Assembly: GCA_002167365.1 (NCBI GenBank)
Contig: NHCU01000038.1
Span: 33,559 to 73,362, forward strand
Direction of reading: 5' to 3'
DNA from: Betaproteobacteria bacterium TMED41
GTDB lineage: Bacteria; Pseudomonadota; Gammaproteobacteria; Burkholderiales; Burkholderiaceae_A
DNA: 39,804 nt
The notes below the pieces were generated by a model, which saw only the letters and a program-made list of their open reading frames with translations, had not been told where the DNA came from and did no database searches. Made by a program: the position numbers and the translations under genes. The number at the start of each line of letters is the position of its first letter. The first letter of the stretch is position 1. Shown here piece after piece: positions 17,107 to 25,799 of the stretch.

Positions 17107-18990
17107 GTGAACACTAACAAAACATCAATACTTTTAGATGATTTTTCCAGTTGTCAATCCAAGTTATCAAGTAGGATATATAGTAATCCTCAAAAAAAAA
17201 TGGTCGCTATTTCTTATTCCGAAGTTAAGGATGTAATTGCAGAGATTGAGAAGGCTTTAGGGGACGGATTATTTATAGTTGCTTTATTTTCCTATGAGTT
17301 AGGGGGTTTTTTCAATAATTTGTCCCTTGGAAAATTTCAAAAACCCCTAATTATTGCCTGGGCTTTTAAAAAGGTTGAAAAAGTATCAAAATCCTCTGTG
17401 GATCTTTGGTTAAGCCAAGAAATTGAGGAAGATGCAAAGGGCTCTAAAAAATCATTAAACAACTCGGGAATTTGTAATGTTCGTATGAATTCTAATGAGA
17501 TGCAATACGAAAAAAAAATAAAAAAAATTTTCCAAAATATCCTTTTAGGCAATACGTATCAGGTAAATTACACTTTTAAAGTTTATGCAAATGCATACGG
17601 CTCTCCAGTAGATTTGTATATGAAACTTAGAGAAAGACAACCTAGTAGGTTTGGGGCTTTGATTCGAGATAACGGTTTTAATGTCATGTCTTTCTCTCCT
17701 GAGTGGTTTGTTGAGCTTGATAATGGGACCTTGAGAGCAAAGCCCATGAAAGGCACATTGGCAGTTGCAGGCAGTAAGCCTTCAGATTTAAGCAAGGACA
17801 AAAAAAACAGAGCAGAAAATATTATGATAGTTGATCTATTAAGAAATGATTTAGGTCGCATAAGTGAGATTGGAAGTGTCAAAGTCCCTAAACTTTTTGA
17901 AATTGAACGGGTCGGGGAAATATTTCAAATGACTTCTACTGTGGAGTCAAAAATAAAAAAAAATATTGGTTTAGAAAAACTTCTTGAGGCAATTTATCCT
18001 TGTGGTTCAGTGACTGGTGCCCCAAAAAACCAAACAATGAAAATTATAAAAGATTTGGAAAACGAAGATAGAGGGTTTTATTGTGGATCAATTGGGTGGC
18101 TGGACCCTTGTTCCTCGCCAAATAGTTTACTTGGTAATCTTATGATGAGTGTCAGTATCAGAACTGCAGTCATGTCGGGACACAATTTAACTTTTGGCGT
18201 GGGATCCGGAATAACTATCGATTCAAATTACAAAGAAGAGTGGAAAGAGTGTTTATTGAAAGCATCTTTTTTGGTCAGGTTGCCCAGTGGGGTTGGTTTA
18301 TTTGAGACTATCAGAATTGAGGGAAATGTTCCAAAATTCCTTAAAAATCATATAATTAGATTAATCAAATCTGCAGGAAATTTTGGAATACCATGTGATC
18401 CAGACCTTTTAGAAGAGTTGGTCCACCAAAAAATTAGTCGGGATAATATTCAGAAGAACAAGCTTTATAAATTAAAAATAACCCTTTCTCCTGAGGGAAA
18501 TTATGACATTGAGATAAATCCATTGGAAAACATTGACCCTTTTCCAAAAATCTTCTGGGCTGCAGAATTGATTGGAAAACAAAAATCAGTTGTTGATAGT
18601 AGAGATCCAACTTTTTATCACAAGACAACCAGCAGGTATATTTACGATCGTGCTTGGAAAGAGGCTGAAAAAAAAGGTGGGTTTGATGGGATTTTTATCA
18701 ACGAAAAGGGGCAAGTCACTGAGGGTGGAAGAACTAATTTGTTCATTAGGAATGGCGATAATTGGCAAACACCGCCAATATCATGTGGATTGTTGCCTGG
18801 TGTAATGCGTGCGATAATAATAAAAGATAAGGATACAAAAGTGCAAGAAGCGCCACTGACTCCCAAAGATGTTATCGAGGCTGAGAGTGTTTACATTTGC
18901 AACTCACTTCGAGGACTTGTTGAAGTCGATTTTAGCAGTTTGGCCTCAGGAATTAATGTTCTGGAGTATTCTACTATTGATGAAGCATAG
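17107..18990 (+). CDS. pabBC: Fused aminodeoxychorismate synthase component I / 4-amino-4-deoxychorismate lyase
   Basis: This 627-residue protein joins two folate-pathway enzymes. Residues 1 to about 390 are a PabB domain of the chorismate-binding family, with KPMKGTLAVAG, VDLLRNDLGRIS and PCGSVTGAPKNQTMKII. Residues from about 397 on (GVGLFETIRIEG onward) are a PabC-like fold-type IV aminotransferase. It has the PLP lysine in FYHKTTSRY and the TEGGRTNLFI motif. Together they make 4-aminobenzoate from chorismate. The glutamine amidotransferase partner PabA is not adjacent. TrpG further right in the window may serve both enzymes. The start is GTG, because the ATG overlapping it is followed at once by a stop. 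Confidence 0.92.
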   Translation: MNTNKTSILLDDFSSCQSKLSSRIYSNPQKKMVAISYSEVKDVIAEIEKALGDGLFIVALFSYELGGFFNNLSLGKFQKPLIIAWAFKKVEKVSKSSVDLWLSQEIEEDAKGSKKSLNNSGICNVRMNSNEMQYEKKIKKIFQNILLGNTYQVNYTFKVYANAYGSPVDLYMKLRERQPSRFGALIRDNGFNVMSFSPEWFVELDNGTLRAKPMKGTLAVAGSKPSDLSKDKKNRAENIMIVDLLRNDLGRISEIGSVKVPKLFEIERVGEIFQMTSTVESKIKKNIGLEKLLEAIYPCGSVTGAPKNQTMKIIKDLENEDRGFYCGSIGWLDPCSSPNSLLGNLMMSVSIRTAVMSGHNLTFGVGSGITIDSNYKEEWKECLLKASFLVRLPSGVGLFETIRIEGNVPKFLKNHIIRLIKSAGNFGIPCDPDLLEELVHQKISRDNIQKNKLYKLKITLSPEGNYDIEINPLENIDPFPKIFWAAELIGKQKSVVDSRDPTFYHKTTSRYIYDRAWKEAEKKGGFDGIFINEKGQVTEGGRTNLFIRNGDNWQTPPISCGLLPGVMRAIIIKDKDTKVQEAPLTPKDVIEAESVYICNSLRGLVEVDFSSLASGINVLEYSTIDEA

Positions 18991-19039
18991 TCAAAAGGTT
19001 ATTATTCTCGAATTGCCAGTAACAACTAGTGGTTAATTC

Positions 19040-19069
19040 TTTACACTATCGGTTTGACTAATTTAATAT
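19040..19069 (+). promoter_or_regulatory. Candidate sigma-70 promoter for glyA
   Basis: TTTACA at 19040-19045 and TAATAT at 19064-19069 are separated by 18 bases in the 127-bp gap before glyA. The match is moderate (5/6 and 4/6). The remaining gap shows no riboswitch-like structure that I can recognise. A good Shine-Dalgarno AGGAG follows just before the glyA ATG. Confidence 0.35.
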
Positions 19070-19117
19070 AAATATTGAGCTTATTTAAAAAACATAAGTA
19101 CAAACAGGAGTTTATTT

Positions 19118-20401
19118 ATGACCAAGCAACCCCCTGAAATTCAGGTATGTGCCTTTCCCAACAACTTGTCTATGGATATAAGTGACCCAGAGCTTTGGGT
19201 AGCGATGCAAGATGAAATTCAAAGGCAAGAAGATCATATTGAGCTTATAGCTTCAGAAAATTATACGAGTCCAGTAGTTATGCAAGCACAAGGCTCCGTT
19301 ATGACCAATAAATATGCCGAGGGGTACCCGGGCAAAAGGTATTACGGCGGTTGTGAATTTGTGGATGTTGCTGAGGAGTTGGCAATTTCAAGATTAAAAG
19401 AACTTTATAAAGCCGAATATGCAAATGTTCAGCCTCATTCTGGTTCACAGGCAAATCAGGCAGTTTTTTTTGCATATCTCAAACCTGGAGACACCATTCT
19501 TGGAATGTCTCTTGCGGATGGAGGTCACTTAACACATGGAGCTTCTGTTAATTTATCAGGAAAAGTTTTCAATGCTGTTCAGTATGGTTTGAAAAGCGAT
19601 GACGAGACGATTGACTATGATCAGGTTCGTAAGTTAGCGCAAGAACACAATCCAAAAATGATCATCGCGGGTGCTTCTGCTTACTCTCTAGTTATTGATT
19701 GGGGAAAGTTTAGACAAATAGCCGATGAGATTGGAGCTTATTTAATGGTTGACATGGCCCACTACTCAGGATTAATTGCTGGCGGGGTCTACCCCAGCCC
19801 AGTTGGAATTGCTGATTTTGTTACCAGCACTACCCATAAAACATTACGAGGTCCTCGAGGTGGAATCATCTTGTCCCAAGAAGAGCATGCGAAAAAGCTT
19901 AACTCTTTGATCTTTCCTGGGATTCAAGGAGGTCCATTGATGCATGTAATTGCTGCTAAAGCAGCTGCATTTAAAGAAGCTTTATCACCTGAATTTAAAT
20001 CTTACCAAGAACAAGTTCTAAAAAATGCCTCAACAATGGCTAATACATTATCTGATCGAGGACTTAGAATTGTTTCTGGTAAAACAGATTGTCATTTGAT
20101 GTTGGTTGATTTAAGAGCGAAAAACATTACGGGAAAGCTCGCTGAAGAAGTTTTAGGAAAAGCTCACATTACTGTTAATAAAAATGCCATTCCTAACGAT
20201 CCTGAAAAGCCATTTGTTACCTCTGGCATTAGAATTGGAGCCCCAGCCATGACTACTCGTGGTTTTAAGGAAAATGAAGCCATAACTTTGTCCAATCTCA
20301 TCGCCGATTTACTTGATGCTCCTAATGACGATGCTGTGCTCAATAGTGTCAAATCAGGAGTTTCAAAGTTAACGAAACAATTCCCGGTTTATAGTAAATA
20401 G
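19118..20401 (+). CDS. glyA: Serine hydroxymethyltransferase
   Basis: GlyA interconverts glycine plus methylene-tetrahydrofolate with serine. In the serine cycle it is the C1-fixing step. The 427-residue protein shows ELIASENYTSP, the PLP lysine K241 in STTHKTLRGPRGG, and the folate-binding features of the family. About ten extra residues at the N terminus precede the usual beginning (near ISDPELW). AGGAG lies eight bases before the ATG and supports the longer form. An intrinsic terminator follows the stop, before the serine-cycle genes on the same strand. Confidence 0.97.
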   Translation: MTKQPPEIQVCAFPNNLSMDISDPELWVAMQDEIQRQEDHIELIASENYTSPVVMQAQGSVMTNKYAEGYPGKRYYGGCEFVDVAEELAISRLKELYKAEYANVQPHSGSQANQAVFFAYLKPGDTILGMSLADGGHLTHGASVNLSGKVFNAVQYGLKSDDETIDYDQVRKLAQEHNPKMIIAGASAYSLVIDWGKFRQIADEIGAYLMVDMAHYSGLIAGGVYPSPVGIADFVTSTTHKTLRGPRGGIILSQEEHAKKLNSLIFPGIQGGPLMHVIAAKAAAFKEALSPEFKSYQEQVLKNASTMANTLSDRGLRIVSGKTDCHLMLVDLRAKNITGKLAEEVLGKAHITVNKNAIPNDPEKPFVTSGIRIGAPAMTTRGFKENEAITLSNLIADLLDAPNDDAVLNSVKSGVSKLTKQFPVYSK

Positions 20402-20422
20402 GCTTGATTTAGTAATTTGGGT

Positions 20423-20459
20423 GAGAAGAATTTTCTTCTCGTAATTTTTTTATTTTTTT
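20423..20459 (+). terminator. Intrinsic terminator between glyA and sgaA
   Basis: GAGAAGAA at 20423-20430 and TTCTTCTC at 20433-20440 form a perfect 8-bp hairpin with a two-base spacer. It is followed by a T-rich run from 20445 to 20459 broken by a single A. This is the strongest terminator-like structure in the window. It lies 21 bases after the glyA stop. The T run ends two bases before the sgaA Shine-Dalgarno site. Confidence 0.8.
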
Positions 20460-20460
20460 G

Positions 20461-20466
20461 AGGAGA
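20461..20466 (+). promoter_or_regulatory. Ribosome-binding site that sets the sgaA start
   Basis: AGGAGA ends six bases before a TTG at 20473. An in-frame TTG at 20458 precedes this site and cannot use it. Starting at 20473 gives the N terminus MAGRNFLFVPGPTN, which matches how serine-glyoxylate aminotransferases begin. Confidence 0.75.
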
Positions 20467-20472
20467 ATTCTT

Positions 20473-21666
20473 TTGGCAGGTCGCAACTTTTTATTTGTCC
20501 CAGGCCCTACTAATGTGCCCGATCGTATTAACAGATCGATGATTATTTCTATGGAAGATCATAGGTCACCTATTTTCCCAAGGCTCTATGAATCAATATT
20601 ACCAGGATTAAAAAAACTCTTTAGGACAACAACTGGTACTCCTTTTATCTTCCCTTCATCAGGTTCAGGATGTTGGGAAGCAGCAATAACAAATACTCTG
20701 TCACCAGGTGATAAAGTGCTTGCATCCAGGTTTGGTCAATTCAGTCATCTATGGATCGAAATGTGTAAGAACCATGGCCTTGAAGTCATTGAAATCGATT
20801 GTGAATGGGGTACCGGAGTTCCACTGGAGAAGTATTCCGAGATATTATCGAAAGATACATCACATGGTATCAAGGCAGTATTGGCCTGCCAAAACGAAAC
20901 TGCCACTGGAGTAACATCAGATATATCTGGAGTTAGAAAAGTTTTAGATGACGCTAACCATCCTTCTTTACTTTTTGTTGATAGCGTTTCCGCATTAGGC
21001 TCAGTTGATTTTCGATTCGACGATTGGAAAGTAGATATGTGCGTGACCGGTTCACAAAAAGGTTTGATGCTACCTGCCGGTTTGGGTATTTTGTGTGTTA
21101 GTTCTAAAGCTTTGGAACTGAGAAAACAAGCTGGACTTAAGAGGGACTATTTTGATTTGGACCAAATGCTCAATGCAAACTCAACCGGTTATTTCCCTTA
21201 CACCCCCGCACTGCCTCTATTTTATGGCCTCAAGGAAGCTCTTACTGTTATTGAAGAGGAGGGTTTGGACAATATAATTGCAAGACATCATTATTTGGCT
21301 GAGGGCGCAAGAGCAGCCGTATTTAATGGTTGGGGCCTTAAATTATGTGCAAAAGAACCAAAATGGTACTCTGATACAGTAACAGCAGTTATGCTTCCGG
21401 AGGGAATATCTGGTGCTGATATTATCTCTCAAGCTTTTAAACGCTACAATGTCTCATTGGGTGCCGGACTTTCTAAAGTTGCTGGAAAGTTATTTCGTAT
21501 TGGGCATCTTGGGGACATGAATGAGGTTCATTTATGTGCAGGTATATCTGGTGCTGAGATGTCCATGTTAGATAATGGCGTTAAAGTCAAGCCTGGTAGT
21601 GGCGTTGCTGCAGCCTCTGAATATTGGAGAAACAACACCCCTCCCCCTGGATTACTAGTGAGGTAA
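20473..21666 (+). CDS. sgaA: Serine-glyoxylate aminotransferase
   Basis: This 397-residue PLP enzyme transfers the amino group of serine to glyoxylate, giving hydroxypyruvate and glycine. The N-terminal signature FVPGPTNVPDRI and the following MEDHRSPIFP match the SgaA/AGT family. The PLP lysine is K196 in CVTGSQKGLMLPAGLG, and LFVDSVSALGS holds the cofactor-binding aspartate. The start is TTG, chosen from the AGGAGA site. The gene leads sgaA-hprA-mtdA-fch-ftfL, so a role in the serine cycle is the best reading. Alanine-glyoxylate transamination is a possible side activity. Confidence 0.93.
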   Translation: MAGRNFLFVPGPTNVPDRINRSMIISMEDHRSPIFPRLYESILPGLKKLFRTTTGTPFIFPSSGSGCWEAAITNTLSPGDKVLASRFGQFSHLWIEMCKNHGLEVIEIDCEWGTGVPLEKYSEILSKDTSHGIKAVLACQNETATGVTSDISGVRKVLDDANHPSLLFVDSVSALGSVDFRFDDWKVDMCVTGSQKGLMLPAGLGILCVSSKALELRKQAGLKRDYFDLDQMLNANSTGYFPYTPALPLFYGLKEALTVIEEEGLDNIIARHHYLAEGARAAVFNGWGLKLCAKEPKWYSDTVTAVMLPEGISGADIISQAFKRYNVSLGAGLSKVAGKLFRIGHLGDMNEVHLCAGISGAEMSMLDNGVKVKPGSGVAAASEYWRNNTPPPGLLVR

Positions 21667-21673
21667 GAAACTC

Positions 21674-22621
21674 ATGGAAAAAGTTGTATTTTTAGATCGT
21701 AACTCACTTAAGGCAAACCTCAGAAGACCTTCTTTCGATCATGAATGGGGAGAATTTGATCAAACATTATCTTCTGACGTGGTTGATCGTCTAAAAGGAG
21801 CTACCATTGCAATAACCAACAAGGTTCCGATTAGGAAAGATTCTATCGATCAACTACCTGATTTAAAGTTTATTGCTGTTGCTGCCACTGGATATGACGT
21901 CATAGACATCCCTGCATGTAAAGACAGGGGCATAAGTGTGGCAAATATCAGAAATTATGCTGTAAATACTGTTCCTGAACATACATTTTCGTTGATACTT
22001 TCATTGAAGAGAAATTTAGTAGCATACAGAAAAGATATATTAGCTGGAAGATGGCAAAAGCATGATCAATTTTGTTTTTTTGATTATCCTATTGGCGATC
22101 TTTCTGGAAGTACAATTGGAATTTTTGGAGAAGGTGTTTTGGGTCAGGGAACCGCAAAAATTGCCAAGGCTTTTGGAATGAATGTTTTGTTTGCAGATCA
22201 CCCCCCTCCTAAAGCTGAGGGAGTAAAATTTACTGATCCTGAGGAATTACTTCGAGAAGCAGATGTAATATCACTCCATTGCCCATTGACCGAGAGTTCT
22301 AGAAACTTTATTGGTTTAAATGAGTTTAAAAAAATGAAAAAAAAAGCAATTTTGATTAATACTGCTAGAGGTGGTCTTGTTAATGAACAAGATCTTGTAA
22401 TCGCTCTTAAAGAGGGGTTAATTGCCGGGGCTGGCTTTGATGTTCTCACAAAGGAGCCTCCAATAGAGGGAAATCCTTTGTTGGATATTAATTTGCCAAA
22501 TTTTATTCTTACACCTCATGTTGCATGGGCTTCAGATGGCGCCATGCAATTTTTGGCCGATCAGCTGATAGATAATGTTGAGTTATTTATTTCTGGTGAC
22601 CCCCAGCATCTGGTGACTTGA
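21674..22621 (+). CDS. hprA: Hydroxypyruvate reductase / glycerate dehydrogenase (D-2-hydroxyacid dehydrogenase family)
   Basis: HprA reduces hydroxypyruvate to D-glycerate with NAD(P)H. The 315-residue protein has the NAD-binding glycine motif GEGVLGQG, with an aspartate in FADHPPP where the NAD ribose is held. The catalytic trio is the arginine of TARGGLVN, a glutamate in TKEPP and the histidine of TPHVAWAS. Sequence alone does not fix the substrate within this broad family. Its place between sgaA, which makes hydroxypyruvate, and mtdA points to hydroxypyruvate. Its stop overlaps the mtdA start by one base (TGATG). Confidence 0.92.
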   Translation: MEKVVFLDRNSLKANLRRPSFDHEWGEFDQTLSSDVVDRLKGATIAITNKVPIRKDSIDQLPDLKFIAVAATGYDVIDIPACKDRGISVANIRNYAVNTVPEHTFSLILSLKRNLVAYRKDILAGRWQKHDQFCFFDYPIGDLSGSTIGIFGEGVLGQGTAKIAKAFGMNVLFADHPPPKAEGVKFTDPEELLREADVISLHCPLTESSRNFIGLNEFKKMKKKAILINTARGGLVNEQDLVIALKEGLIAGAGFDVLTKEPPIEGNPLLDINLPNFILTPHVAWASDGAMQFLADQLIDNVELFISGDPQHLVT

Positions 22622-23481
22622 TGTCTAAAAAATTACTATTTCAGTTCGACACTGATGTAACACCAAGTGTATTTGATACTGTTGTCGCATATGATGGAGG
22701 GGTGGATCACGTTACCGGAATAAGTAATGTAACTCCTGAAAATGTCTTGGCAATGGTAGATGGTTGTATATACACAAGGCCACCAAAAGAAAAACAATTT
22801 ACCGGAATTTTTGTAGGTGGAAGCTCTCTGTACGAGGGACAGATGGTGTTTGACTCTGTTAAGAATCGTTTTTTTTCCAATTTTAGAGTCTCAGTAATGT
22901 TTGATTCCAATGGCTCGAACACAACTGCCGCCGCAGCTGTTGCAAATATTGCCAGAGTTTGTGAATTACATGGAAAAAAAGTTGTTATATTAGGTGGCAC
23001 TGGTCCTGTTGGACAACGTGCAGCTGCTCTCTTTGCTAGCGAGGGTGCAGAGGTTTTTATCACTTCAAGAAGTATTGAAAAAGCCGAAAAAGTTTCAAAT
23101 CAAGTAAATACCAGATTTAGTACAACCTGCGGTGCACTTCCTGGTGAGACACATCAAGATCGAGTCTCGTCTATAAAGGATGCTTCTGTTGTTATGGCAA
23201 CTGGAGCGAGTGGAGTACTACTACTTGAGGAATCAGATTGGATTTCAAATAAGAATATTGAGGTTCTCTGCGATGCCAACGCAATGCCGCCACTGGGTAT
23301 TCAGGGTATAGAAATGAATGACAAAGCCACTGATAGAAATGGAAAAAAAACTTTTGGAGCTATAGGTTTTGGAGGCCTGAAAATTGGTGTACATAGAGAG
23401 TGTATCAGTCGACTATTTCTCAATAACAATACCATTTTTGATGCGGAAGAAATTTATAAACTAGCCAAAGAGATGGTTTGA
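22621..23481 (+). CDS. mtdA: NADP-dependent methylene-tetrahydrofolate/methylene-tetrahydromethanopterin dehydrogenase MtdA
   Basis: MtdA oxidises methylene-H4F (and methylene-H4MPT) to the methenyl form with NADP. The 286-residue sequence follows MtdA of methylotrophs closely in several blocks: KKLLFQFDTDVTPSVFD, SNGSNTTAAAAVA, the NADP loop GGTGPVGQRAA, PPLGIQGIE, and FDAEEIYKLAKEM at the C terminus. The ATG at 22621 shares a base with the hprA stop. A TTG just before it is less likely. With fch and ftfL next, tetrahydrofolate is the most likely cofactor here. No H4MPT-pathway gene is in the window. Confidence 0.95.
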   Translation: MSKKLLFQFDTDVTPSVFDTVVAYDGGVDHVTGISNVTPENVLAMVDGCIYTRPPKEKQFTGIFVGGSSLYEGQMVFDSVKNRFFSNFRVSVMFDSNGSNTTAAAAVANIARVCELHGKKVVILGGTGPVGQRAAALFASEGAEVFITSRSIEKAEKVSNQVNTRFSTTCGALPGETHQDRVSSIKDASVVMATGASGVLLLEESDWISNKNIEVLCDANAMPPLGIQGIEMNDKATDRNGKKTFGAIGFGGLKIGVHRECISRLFLNNNTIFDAEEIYKLAKEMV

Positions 23482-24116
23482 TGACTGAAAAACCGGTCAA
23501 TGTTTTTCTAACTGAATTGAGCTCTTCATCTGCAACTCCAGGAGGAGGAAGTGCCGCGGCATTAATTGGGTCGATGGGTGCTGCATTGGTCTCTATGGTA
23601 GCTAATCTAACAAAAGGAAAAAAGAAGTATGAATCGGTAGAGCCAGAGGTTTTAAAAGTTTTAGAAGAATCCGAACTTTTAAGGGTATCACTGGAAGATG
23701 CTGTCAAAAAAGATGTGGAAGCATTTGATGAGGTTATGTCCGCGTATGCATTACCTAAAGAGACCGATGAGGAAAAATCAACTCGTAGTGAAAAAATCCA
23801 AGAGGCATTAAAAATTGCTATTGATGCTCCCATGGAATGTGCCATTTTAGCTGCCAAAGTTATTCCGCTTACCAAAACAATTGCTGAAATCGGGAACGTT
23901 AACATAATTTCTGATGCCGGAGTGGCAGTTTTGGCTGCTAGAGCAGCATTCAAGAGTGCAGAGTTAAACGTTTATGTAAATGCCTCAGCACTTAATGATA
24001 GGAAACTAGCTGAAAAAAAAATTGATGAAATTAGTCAATTAGCTAAAGTTGTTGATATCGAGGAAAATGAGATTTTCTTATATGTTTCTGATGTAATACT
24101 GAAAAAAAATAACTAG
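23481..24116 (+). CDS. fchA: Methenyl-tetrahydrofolate cyclohydrolase FchA
   Basis: Fch hydrolyses methenyl-H4F to 10-formyl-H4F. The 211-residue protein belongs to the formiminotransferase-cyclodeaminase-like fold and shows the motifs typical of methylotroph Fch. These are SATPGGGSAAALIGSMGAA, LTKGKKKYESV, YALPKETDEEK and NVISDAGVAVLAARAA-like (here VNIISDAGVAVLA). Its ATG overlaps the mtdA stop by one base (TGATG), so translation is probably coupled. Together with MtdA it can replace the bifunctional FolD for this interconversion. Confidence 0.94.
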   Translation: MTEKPVNVFLTELSSSSATPGGGSAAALIGSMGAALVSMVANLTKGKKKYESVEPEVLKVLEESELLRVSLEDAVKKDVEAFDEVMSAYALPKETDEEKSTRSEKIQEALKIAIDAPMECAILAAKVIPLTKTIAEIGNVNIISDAGVAVLAARAAFKSAELNVYVNASALNDRKLAEKKIDEISQLAKVVDIEENEIFLYVSDVILKKNN

Positions 24117-24126
24117 GAGCCCACTA

Positions 24127-25797
24127 ATGCCAAGTGACATTGAAATAGCCCAAAAAGCGAACATTGAAAAAATCTCCAACATAGCCTCAAAAATAAATAT
24201 TTCAGAAGAGCATTTGATTCCTTATGGACATGACAAAGCCAAAATTTCGTTAGAATTTTTAAATAGTCTTGATAATAACCCTGAGGGAAATTTGATTCTG
24301 GTTTCTGCTATTAGTCCTACGCCTGCAGGTGAAGGTAAAACCACCACGACTGTAGGTCTTGGAGATGGCCTTAATCGAATTGGCAAGAAAACTTTAATAT
24401 GTTTAAGAGAACCATCTTTGGGCCCAGTTTTTGGGGTTAAAGGAGGAGCTGCCGGTGGGGGTTATGCCCAAATTGTTCCAATGGAAGATATAAATCTACA
24501 TTTTACTGGTGATTTTTCTGCTATTGCCCTTGCAAATAATTTGCTTGCAGCGATGATTGACAACCACATACACCAAGGAAATAGTCTTGGCATCGACTCT
24601 AGGCGTGTTAGTTGGAAAAGGGTTGTTGATATGAATGATCGCGCTCTCAGGGATGTTGCTGTTGGTTTGGGAGGTCCTGGAAACGGTTACACACGACAAG
24701 ATGGTTTTGATATTGTTGTTGCATCTGAAGTCATGGCTATTTTTTGCTTGGCTGAATCCGTTCAAGATTTAAAAAGTAGATTGGGTCAAATCGTTATCGG
24801 TTCAACAAGGGATGGACAATTAATACGTGCGCGCGATCTTAATGCGCATGGTGCTATGACTGTTTTGTTAAAAGATGCTCTTCAACCTAACCTTGTTCAA
24901 ACTCTTGAAAATAATCCTGCCTTTGTGCATGGTGGTCCTTTTGCAAATATTGCACATGGCTGTAATTCTGTCATTGCAACAAAAAGCGCCTTACGTTTAG
25001 CTGATTTTGTTGTTACTGAAGCAGGTTTTGGAGCTGACTTAGGAGCAGAAAAGTTTGTAGATATAAAATGTAGGAAAACTGGTTTAAAACCAAAAGTGGC
25101 GGTAATAGTTGCAACAGTTAGAGCTTTGAAATATCACGGTGGTATAGATTTAAAAGAACTCAATTCAGAAAATTGTGAGGCCCTTGAAAAAGGGTTAGTA
25201 AATCTTGAACGACACGTTCATAACGTGACGAAAAACTATGGACTACCTTGCGTTGTTTCTATAAACAGGTTTACTCACGATACCGAAAGTGAAATCAGTT
25301 TGATAAAAGAGAAAATGCACAATCTTGGTGTGTCAGTTGTTCTCGCAGAACACTGGTCCAAGGGAGGAGAAGGAGCTGAAGACTTAGCAAAAGAAGTTGT
25401 AAAACTTGTTCAGCAAGGAACCGGCCCAAAATTTGTATATGATAATGATGATAGTCTTTGGGATAAATTAAAAAAAGTTGCCACAAAAATTTATGGGGCT
25501 TCTGAAGTAACTGCCTCGACTAAGGTAAAAAAACAACTTCTTGAATGGGAAAAGGCGGGATTTGGAAGTTATCCAATATGTGTGGCAAAAACTCAGTCTT
25601 CATTTTCAACTGATGCTACTGAAAGAGGTGCACCATCTGGGCACACTGTTAATGTAAGAGAAGTTAGGCTCGCAGCTGGTGCAGAATTTATAGTTATGGT
25701 CTGTGGGGATGTAATGACCATGCCAGGACTTCCAAAGGTTCCGAGTGCCGAAAAAATTGATGTTGATAATTCTGGCAAAGTTATTGGGTTGTTCTAG
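24127..25797 (+). CDS. ftfL: Formate-tetrahydrofolate ligase
   Basis: FtfL (Fhs) joins formate and tetrahydrofolate with ATP to give 10-formyl-H4F; the reaction can also run backwards to make ATP. The 556-residue length is standard. The P-loop TPAGEGKTTTT is at 65-75, followed by REPSLGPVFGVKGGAAGGGYAQ, with EMDINLHFTGD-type residues (MEDINLHFTGDF) at the active site. A TAGGAG site precedes the ATG, 10 bp after fchA. It ends only two bases from the stop of the convergent methyltransferase gene, so there is no room for a terminator between them. Confidence 0.97.
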   Translation: MPSDIEIAQKANIEKISNIASKINISEEHLIPYGHDKAKISLEFLNSLDNNPEGNLILVSAISPTPAGEGKTTTTVGLGDGLNRIGKKTLICLREPSLGPVFGVKGGAAGGGYAQIVPMEDINLHFTGDFSAIALANNLLAAMIDNHIHQGNSLGIDSRRVSWKRVVDMNDRALRDVAVGLGGPGNGYTRQDGFDIVVASEVMAIFCLAESVQDLKSRLGQIVIGSTRDGQLIRARDLNAHGAMTVLLKDALQPNLVQTLENNPAFVHGGPFANIAHGCNSVIATKSALRLADFVVTEAGFGADLGAEKFVDIKCRKTGLKPKVAVIVATVRALKYHGGIDLKELNSENCEALEKGLVNLERHVHNVTKNYGLPCVVSINRFTHDTESEISLIKEKMHNLGVSVVLAEHWSKGGEGAEDLAKEVVKLVQQGTGPKFVYDNDDSLWDKLKKVATKIYGASEVTASTKVKKQLLEWEKAGFGSYPICVAKTQSSFSTDATERGAPSGHTVNVREVRLAAGAEFIVMVCGDVMTMPGLPKVPSAEKIDVDNSGKVIGLF

Positions 25798-25799
25798 AA

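Noticed and set aside
18991..19117. Glycine riboswitch or other aptamer before glyA
   Set aside because: The gap is AT-rich and I could not find the conserved paired segments of a glycine riboswitch.
23420..23953. Long minus-strand open frame of 177 codons
   Set aside because: It lies wholly over fchA and the mtdA end, which have clear family motifs. The composition of the translation is that of an antisense shadow.
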